The notes beneath the pieces were generated by a model. It had not been told where the DNA came from, ran no database searches, and saw nothing but the letters and a program-made list of their open reading frames with translations. Made by a program: the position numbers and the translations under genes. From positions 1 to 19,151 of the forward strand of contig JAGBGB010000267.1 of the NCBI GenBank assembly GCA_017936205.1: a stretch of DNA of 19,151 bases, written 5' to 3'. Shown here in pieces: positions 7,494-14,800 of this stretch. The stretch's first letter is position 1; every line of letters begins with the position of its first letter. Source of the stretch: Oscillospiraceae bacterium. GTDB taxonomy: Bacteria; Bacillota; Clostridia; Oscillospirales; Oscillospiraceae.

Positions 7494-7532
7494 GGAGGGA
7501 GCGACTTGCTTGCGGGCAGATCGCTCCCTTTT
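7494..7532 (+). terminator. Intrinsic-terminator-like hairpin after the 78-residue gene
   Basis: AGGGAGCGA (7496-7504) pairs perfectly with TCGCTCCCT (7521-7529) around a 16-base loop, preceded by an A-rich run and followed by TTTT (7529-7532). The T-tract is short and then broken by GAG, so read-through is expected. That would lower transcription into the following 424-residue and giant genes relative to the capsid gene. It lies about 20 bases before their ribosome site (AAGGAGGA, 7551-7558). Confidence 0.45.
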
Positions 7533-7565
7533 GAGAAAGGGATTTCATCTAAGGAGGAAGTGTAA

Positions 7566-8840
7566 GTGTCGAAATACGGAAAGCGTGAGGACGAGCTGCA
7601 GACCTATGATCCCAATGTGGATTACATGAAGAAGATGCAGCAGGCAGCGGAGCAGGGGGATATGGAAGCAGCTGCAAGATATGAGCAGCAGCGTAATGAG
7701 AAGATCAAGGGAGAAGGGCTGACTCAGTATGCCCAGACCCATGATTACGCTAAGTATCTCCCCAAGACCACTACCCAGCAAATGGACGATATTATGAAGC
7801 AGATCCAGGAGCGGAAACCCTTTGAATTCGATCTCAATGGGGATGCCCTGTTTCAGCAGTACAAGGATCTGTTTGCAAAGCAAGGAAAGCTTGCCATGGA
7901 GGATGCCATGGGACAGGCTGCAGAGCTTACAGGGGGCTATGGCAATTCCTATGCACAGACCATTGGACAGCAGGCTTATTATGATCAGCCGGATCGGCTT
8001 ACAGATCTGGCTCCTGAGCTGTATGCACAGCGGAGGGCAGAGTACGATGCAGATGCAGATCAGCTATACAGACTCTATTCTCTCCTTGCTCAGAAGGAAG
8101 GGACGGAATACAGCCGAGAACAGGACGAGTATAACCGCCGGTGGGCAGAAGATGAGAGAGATTATGGCAGGGAGCAGGATGCTTACAACCGCCAATGGAA
8201 TGAGGAAGAGAGAGACTATAACCGCCAGCAGTACGAGCAGAGCCAACAGAAGGCAGAGCAGGATGCAGAAAGAGAGAAGGCTTATGAGCTGACCCTTATG
8301 ATGCTGCAGAACGGTCTGATGCCCTCTGATGCGGTTCTGGGTGCTTCCGGGCTTAGTGCGGAGGATGCCCAAAAGCTCTATGCTTATGCTACTCAGCCGG
8401 TCTATTCCTCCGGTGGCAGTTCAGGCGGTGGTGGTTCTTCTTCCGGTGGTGGCTCAGGAAGTGGCAGCAAGACAGCTGGAGGGAAGACACTGACCAAGAG
8501 CGATATGGAGGAGCTGAGAGATCTCTATAACGAAGGCAGTAAGAACGGAGACCTGAAAGCCTTCTATAATCAGAAAAGTCTCCTTGCAGCATTGGGCTAT
8601 GATGTTTCTGCATTTGATAGTTGGGCGGGACAGGAGTATACCGACTATGCTTCCGATAAGCCCCAAGGAGTAACTTACAACAAGTATGGGGTCGAGGATA
8701 TTACGGATCTGATGCGGAAGATCAGCACTTCTTCCAATGCCGAGGTTGAACGCATGATGGAGGAACTGGACGGACAGTTTACCAAGGAGCAGTGGGCAAT
8801 GATCGAGCCTCTGCTGATTAAGAGGGGGATTTTCGGATGA
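7566..8840 (+). CDS. Conserved coiled-coil virion-associated protein, 424 residues
   Basis: The start is GTG at 7566 behind AAGGAGGA; no ATG is suitably placed. Residues about 75-170 hold a helical region containing PFEFDLNGDALFQQYKDLF and MGQAAELTGGYGNSYAQ, which I recognise as common in clostridial prophages without an assigned role. Residues 182-199 and 200-217 are an 18-residue tandem repeat (REQDxYNRxWxExERDY type) with a partial third copy, giving a highly charged helix. A Gly/Ser linker (about 281-306) leads to a C-terminal helical domain (about 309-424). The stop overlaps the start of the giant gene (ATGA, 8837-8840), so the two are coupled and probably work together. A connector, tail-stub or internal virion role is plausible but not shown. 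Confidence 0.7.
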   Translation: MSKYGKREDELQTYDPNVDYMKKMQQAAEQGDMEAAARYEQQRNEKIKGEGLTQYAQTHDYAKYLPKTTTQQMDDIMKQIQERKPFEFDLNGDALFQQYKDLFAKQGKLAMEDAMGQAAELTGGYGNSYAQTIGQQAYYDQPDRLTDLAPELYAQRRAEYDADADQLYRLYSLLAQKEGTEYSREQDEYNRRWAEDERDYGREQDAYNRQWNEEERDYNRQQYEQSQQKAEQDAEREKAYELTLMMLQNGLMPSDAVLGASGLSAEDAQKLYAYATQPVYSSGGSSGGGGSSSGGGSGSGSKTAGGKTLTKSDMEELRDLYNEGSKNGDLKAFYNQKSLLAALGYDVSAFDSWAGQEYTDYASDKPQGVTYNKYGVEDITDLMRKISTSSNAEVERMMEELDGQFTKEQWAMIEPLLIKRGIFG

Positions 8841-11800
8841 CACCGTGGGAGGAATATAAACTCCGTATGAAGGCTCAGAAGGAGGAGAGCAGTACATCCT
8901 CCACCAGCTCCGGTAGTACCGCCCAAAGTGGGAAAAGCAGCGGAACAGGAGCCAGAACGCCGTGGCAGGACTATAAGCAACGGATGGAGGGACGGAAAAA
9001 GGAAGCCGACTTCTTTGCGGCCATGGAGCGGGATCGGGAGCCTGTAAAGCTGCAGAAGTTGTCCTACCCGAAGCCGTTGAGTGCTCCTTCCGGGGAAGGC
9101 TATTTCTCCTATCCCGGGGAGCAGATCCGAAAGGATAGAGCCCAGCTCTCAGAGCTTTACCGAGCGGACAATGACCGCTTCCTTTCCGGTGTGAAGGGTA
9201 CGGTAGCACCCTATTATATCGGGGCTATGGAAGAGCATCGTGCATCTCAGAATCCCTATGGAGGCAAAGGCTATCCCGGATTGACCGCAAAGCCGGAGCC
9301 TGTAACGGATTTAGAAGCCCATATCGAGCCCACAGAGGACTATTATGCTGCGGCTATCGAGTATGCCAAGAATGTCCATCCCTACGCAGAGAGAGCCGGG
9401 AAAACCGCACTGGCGGCACAGGATTATGAGGAGTCTGTGGTAGAGGTCAATGAGGCATGGCAATCTAGACTTCGTACACCGGAGGAAGTTCAGAAAGATC
9501 TCGATGCACTGCCGGATGAGAATTTTGTTGGTCCCACAAAACAAGGGTTGTTGGAAGAGGAATTGAGCACATCCCTTTATCTTGCCTATGAAGATAGCTA
9601 TAAATCCGGCAACTATGATTTAGTGGGTCTGTCAAAGTCTGTAGGCTCCGAGGCTAAGCGTATATCCGAGTTGGAACAGGAAATACGGGAAGATCGCTAC
9701 ACCCTTGACAACTGGGCGGGGGATAATTGGGATTGGCTCACAGATGAAGGTCGTGCAGAGGCAAAAATCATCAGTGACCGTATTGCTGCAAACGAAAAGG
9801 AACTGAAACCTTTGCAAGACGCTTACACATCGGAAAGTGAAGCATACAGCTACTATCTGGGAAGAATATTCCAAGATATGCAAACCGACTCTGCATTAAA
9901 GACCACAATTGCCACCGGTAAGCAGAAACATGAAGCTGCACTGAAAAGCTTTGACGAGTATATGAAAGATCCTGAGAATCAGGAAAACCTTGGAACCTAT
10001 CATCAACAAGCTCCTACTGTTGATGAAGGCAGACGAGAATATCCTCTTGCGGTCTCGATTGAGGATCTGTCGGAAGAAGACCGGGACAAATTCTGGTATT
10101 TGATCGGCAAGGGATATGATGAAATTGCACTTGATTATGCAAATCGGGTTGTTTACTCCGACCGCAAGGAACGGCTGGAATCTATCGAAAACTGGGCAGG
10201 AAAGAACTTCGGGACAGGTGCTGTAGCGACCGCCGGATCCTTGCTAACATTGCCTGTTTCATGGATGGATCCTATGATTGCAGCCAATAAAACGGCAAAT
10301 ACAGGGTTGCAATATTCCAATGTGGGACCGGGATCCTTCCGGGACAGCCTGAAATCCGGTGTTGCAAAATCTCTCAATGAGTTTTCCGGAACTATACCGG
10401 AAAATATCCCTGTTATCGGTGGAAAGGGATTGGGAGATCTGTACCAATTGGGTATGTCTATGGCGGAAAGCTATTTGAGCGGTGTCATTGCGGGACCTGT
10501 GGGAGCCAGTGCCATGTTGGGCGGCAGTGCCTTTGCATCCGGCTATAATCAAGCCATGAGCAAAGGGGTAGACCATAATACCGCACTCAAGTACGGTGCT
10601 GCACAGGGCCTGGCAGAGGTTGTCTTTGAGTATGTATCTTTGGATAAGCTGTTCAGCGAATCGGGGGGAAGCTTCCTCAAGAATGTTCTATCCCAAGGCG
10701 GCGTGGAGGCATCGGAAGAAGCCTGTACTTCTATTGCCAACTTCTTCACAGACCGATGGATCATGGGAGGAAAGTCCGAATATGAGCTGTCTGTAAAAGC
10801 CTATATGGACGATGGCCTGACAGAGGAAGAAGCCAGAAAGAAAGCTACATGGGATTTCGTGGAGAATACTGCAGCAGATGCTTTGGGCGGCTTTATTTCC
10901 GGCGGTGGTATGTCAGCTGCTAATTCAGCCGTAAACAAGATCATGACATCTCAGCAGAATCAGATCAACCGGGCGCATGAACTGCTGGGAAAGGTAGACG
11001 AGAGAACCGATGCCTATACCATTAGCAGGGCTTTGCATACGGTGGGTGTAGAGTTCTCTGAGGGAGAAGCTGCTGCTATGGTTGAGGAGCTTGAAGCGAG
11101 AGGAAAGAGCCATGAGGAGGCACAGACTGCAGTTAGTATCCTCAATAAAGCCGTGAAGGGCGAAAGATTGACCTCTCAGCAGAGAAAGCTGCTGCAGGGG
11201 GATAAGGAGACTGCTGAGATCCTTCGTGCTATGGTGGGACAGGAAACCGCCTCTGTGGAGAGTACAGCTGTGGATGATAACCCTACAACCCATACCGCCG
11301 AGGAAATGCAACGGATCGAGGAATACAAAAATGCAGCAGACAGCAAACTGCTTGCCTTTGTGCAAAAAGTAAGAACCCTGAAAAACCAAAAGTATCGGTC
11401 TAAAGTATCCTTTGATCTTGGAGAGGTAAGCGAGCGACAGGCACGAGATGTAGAAGCACTAACTGGGGTAAATGTGACCGGATATTCAAACGGTATTACA
11501 GGGGGTGCAGTTGATCATATCGACAGCCGACACGGAGTAAAAGGCGAGGCTGACCGAAGTATGTCCGATGATGCGGATTTTAGTAGACTTGGCTATGTGT
11601 TGCAAAACTACGATGGTGTTGAGCTTGTCAGGGATAAACAAGGGGCTCTTGAATTGAGCCAGGAGTGGCAGAATAAAGATCAATCTCATGCACAAATGGT
11701 TCGATTTTCCAAAAAAGTCAATGGTACATATTATGTTGTCGAAGCAGTTCCGGACAGCAGCAGGAAGAAGCTTCAGGTGGTATCGGCTTATATGCAAAAA

Positions 11801-14800
11801 AAGACAGATGATCTTACGCAGGAAAAACCTGTTTCTCAATCATCTGCCGAAACTGTTGGTGACGGAAGCCCGACCCGGCTGCTGAACATAGAGACCCGTG
11901 GGAACTCTCCGCAGCTTACGCCCGAAACGCCTGCCGGCAAGGCGACTCCCGTCAATCCCAGTGTACCACAGGAAGGCATAACTGTCAACAGCAATTATGA
12001 TGGGGCTGCAGCTAATTTAACAGGGGTAGACGGCAAGAATGCTGAAATAGCTGGTAGTTTGAACATTGAATCTAATAATCCTGTGGGAAGCAAAGAAAGG
12101 GTGCGTACCGTGCTTTCTGAACAGGAAGTGCCGGGAATGGTTGCAGAGGCTTTTGTTCGGGACTATGACGGATCCGAGGAGCTGTCCGAGGAGCTTTATG
12201 CCAGAGGAATGGCAGAAGCTTTCTATTACGGAAGGATGAATGTACCAAGAGAGGAACTATCCACCGGGCGTGGGCTTTCTCCGTTGTTGTCTGAGAGGCA
12301 GCGGAACTATGCCTATGAGCAGGGACGGTTAGCAAGGGAAGCGGAGTTGGAACAGGAGACAGCAGCCATAGCCAAGCGGAAGGAAGCAGCCGGGAAGGCT
12401 ACGGCAGTTACCGGGAAGGGGTATGTGCATCTTCAGGGCAAGCTATCCACGAAAAAGCTGACCCCAATTCAGGATGCTTCGGTTAAGGCTTTGGGAAGGT
12501 TGGCGGAGAGCCTGGGGAGGAAATTTTACCTCTTTGAGTCTGAACTGGGTGCAGATGGGAAGCCTATCGGAGAAAACGGAAGCTATGATCCGGAGACCGG
12601 GGATATTTACTTGGATATCAATGCCGGTGAATTCGGACAGGGCGCTATGCTGTATGCAGCTGCCCATGAGCTGACACACATGATCCGTCAATGGTCCCCT
12701 TCTCAATTCAAGGTGCTTGCTGATTTCCTTATGGAGAAATATGGTGAAAAGGGTGTATCTGTTTCTGAACTGGTGCGTAGGCAACAGGAGAAAGCCCAAA
12801 GAAACGGACGGAAGCTCAGCTTCATGGGGGCGTATGAAGAAATGGTTGCGGACTCTATGGAAACCATGCTCTCTGACGGGGCTGTATTGGAACGCATAGA
12901 AGAGCTACGAGGCAGGGACAGGGGACTGGTTCAGAAGATCCGGAACTGGTTCAAGGCTTTTGCTTCCAAGCTCCGTAGGATCTACAAGGGCATGGAACCT
13001 GATACCGTAGAGGGCAGACTGGTGGCAGAAATGGTAGAAGAAGCAGACCGTCTCCATGAACTGTTTGCACAGAGCCTTGTGGATGCTGCCGAGAACTTCG
13101 AAGCAGCCGGAGCACAAAAAAACACCACCTACGAGGGTGGTGTGATGTTGAGCGATAGAGAAAAGGCGTATTTTAAGAAATGTGAAACTACTATTCGGGA
13201 TACAGTTCGCAAAGCAATTGAAAACAAGGGTGATATCGGAACGGAACGAAATCAACAGCAGATTTCTCCAGTATACGATGTGTTGGCTGAAATGGTATCA
13301 GATGCGTTTGACGGCGAATTAGATATAAGCAATAAGTATATTGCACTAAATGGTAGCGATGTATGGCATGAATACAGCAGACATACCAAGTCCGATGTCG
13401 AACAGGGTAGAGGTCAGATTGCCTTTACATTACGGCAATTCATAAACGCAATTAAAGCAGTCTATTCGCCAGATGTTATTGAACGATTGATTCCGAAACA
13501 GGTAAGTGGCACTGTTAGACAAAGTTTTGCATATGCTAAACGCACAGTTCGTGGCCATTATGTAGTTGTCGAAGCTGTTGGAGGAAAGAAAAACCCCAAT
13601 ATAGTTCCTATAGAAATCCTTCAAGTATCTAAGGATAAGTGGAACAAATACATGTCTGAGGGAAAAACTTTGGGAGAAATGCTTTATGAAAACAGTCCAG
13701 ATAAGTTGGCTGCTTTAGATATCAGCGCAAATAAAAAGAGCCGAGTTACTGCGACGCAATTTGCTTCAAAAAAAGCCATTGCTCATACTTCGCATTCTCC
13801 TCAGCTCAATCACAGTATATCCGATTCCGGTGAAAATGTCAATAGAAAATATCTGGAAGCTGTAAAAGCTGGGGATATGGAAACGGCTCAGCGGATGGTG
13901 GACGAGGCTGCTAAGACAGCTGGGTATACCTCATCGGATGATTGGCGAATGGCACACCGGGCCCCGACAAGGACGGATGATACCGCAATTAGCATGGATC
14001 AGATAGATTCTGCTTATGGTGGAGATGGATCTATTTACTCCTTTAGAGCCGTACAATACTACGGTGAGGGGCGAGACTATGACCGAAAAGCTTTTAATGT
14101 CATTCGTAGTGCGAGAAGTAATCCGGATAAACTGATTACGGTCTACAGAGCTGTGCCGATTGATATTCAGGATTCGAGAGTGCGTAACGGGGACTGGATC
14201 GCAATCACCAGAGAATACGCAGAGGAACATGGTGAGCGTATGTTTGACGATGGCTATCGGATTCTGGAAAACAAAGTTCCGGCAAAGCACATCTACGGAA
14301 ATGGTGACAGTATCCACGAATGGGGCTATGACAATGGAGATCCGAAAGAAGTCTATAAAAACGCTCCGGGTAATGTTAAGCTTGCAGCGGTTACATACGA
14401 TGACAACGGCAATGTGATCCCTTTGTCTGAGCGTTTCAATGAGAAGAATTCGGATATTCGGTATTCGGATCGTGGCAACCTTACTACTCGTTCTATTCTG
14501 ACTGAGCTGGATGTTTCTTCTGTTGAAAACGCTTTAGAACGGAAATACCTCTTGCAGTACCAAGAGGATTCCGAAAATCATCTGATTCAGCAGCGTATCA
14601 TGAGGGAGGCGCAGGCTCGGTTTGATGCTCTGTCGAAGGAAGCTAAGCCGGATAAAAAGAAGATGTTAGCAGCGAAGACGGAGGCAACTCAGGCGAAAAA
14701 CCGCATGAATGCCTATGCATGGAGACTGGAACGAGCCGAAAGCGGAGAACAGCTCCGTGGGTTAATTAGGCGAGAGGTAAAGGCTGTACTTACGAATGCG

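Noticed and set aside
8400..8490. Gly/Ser repeat in the 424-residue gene as a possible DNA repeat array
   Set aside because: Explained by a flexible protein linker; no regular nucleotide period beyond codon repetition.
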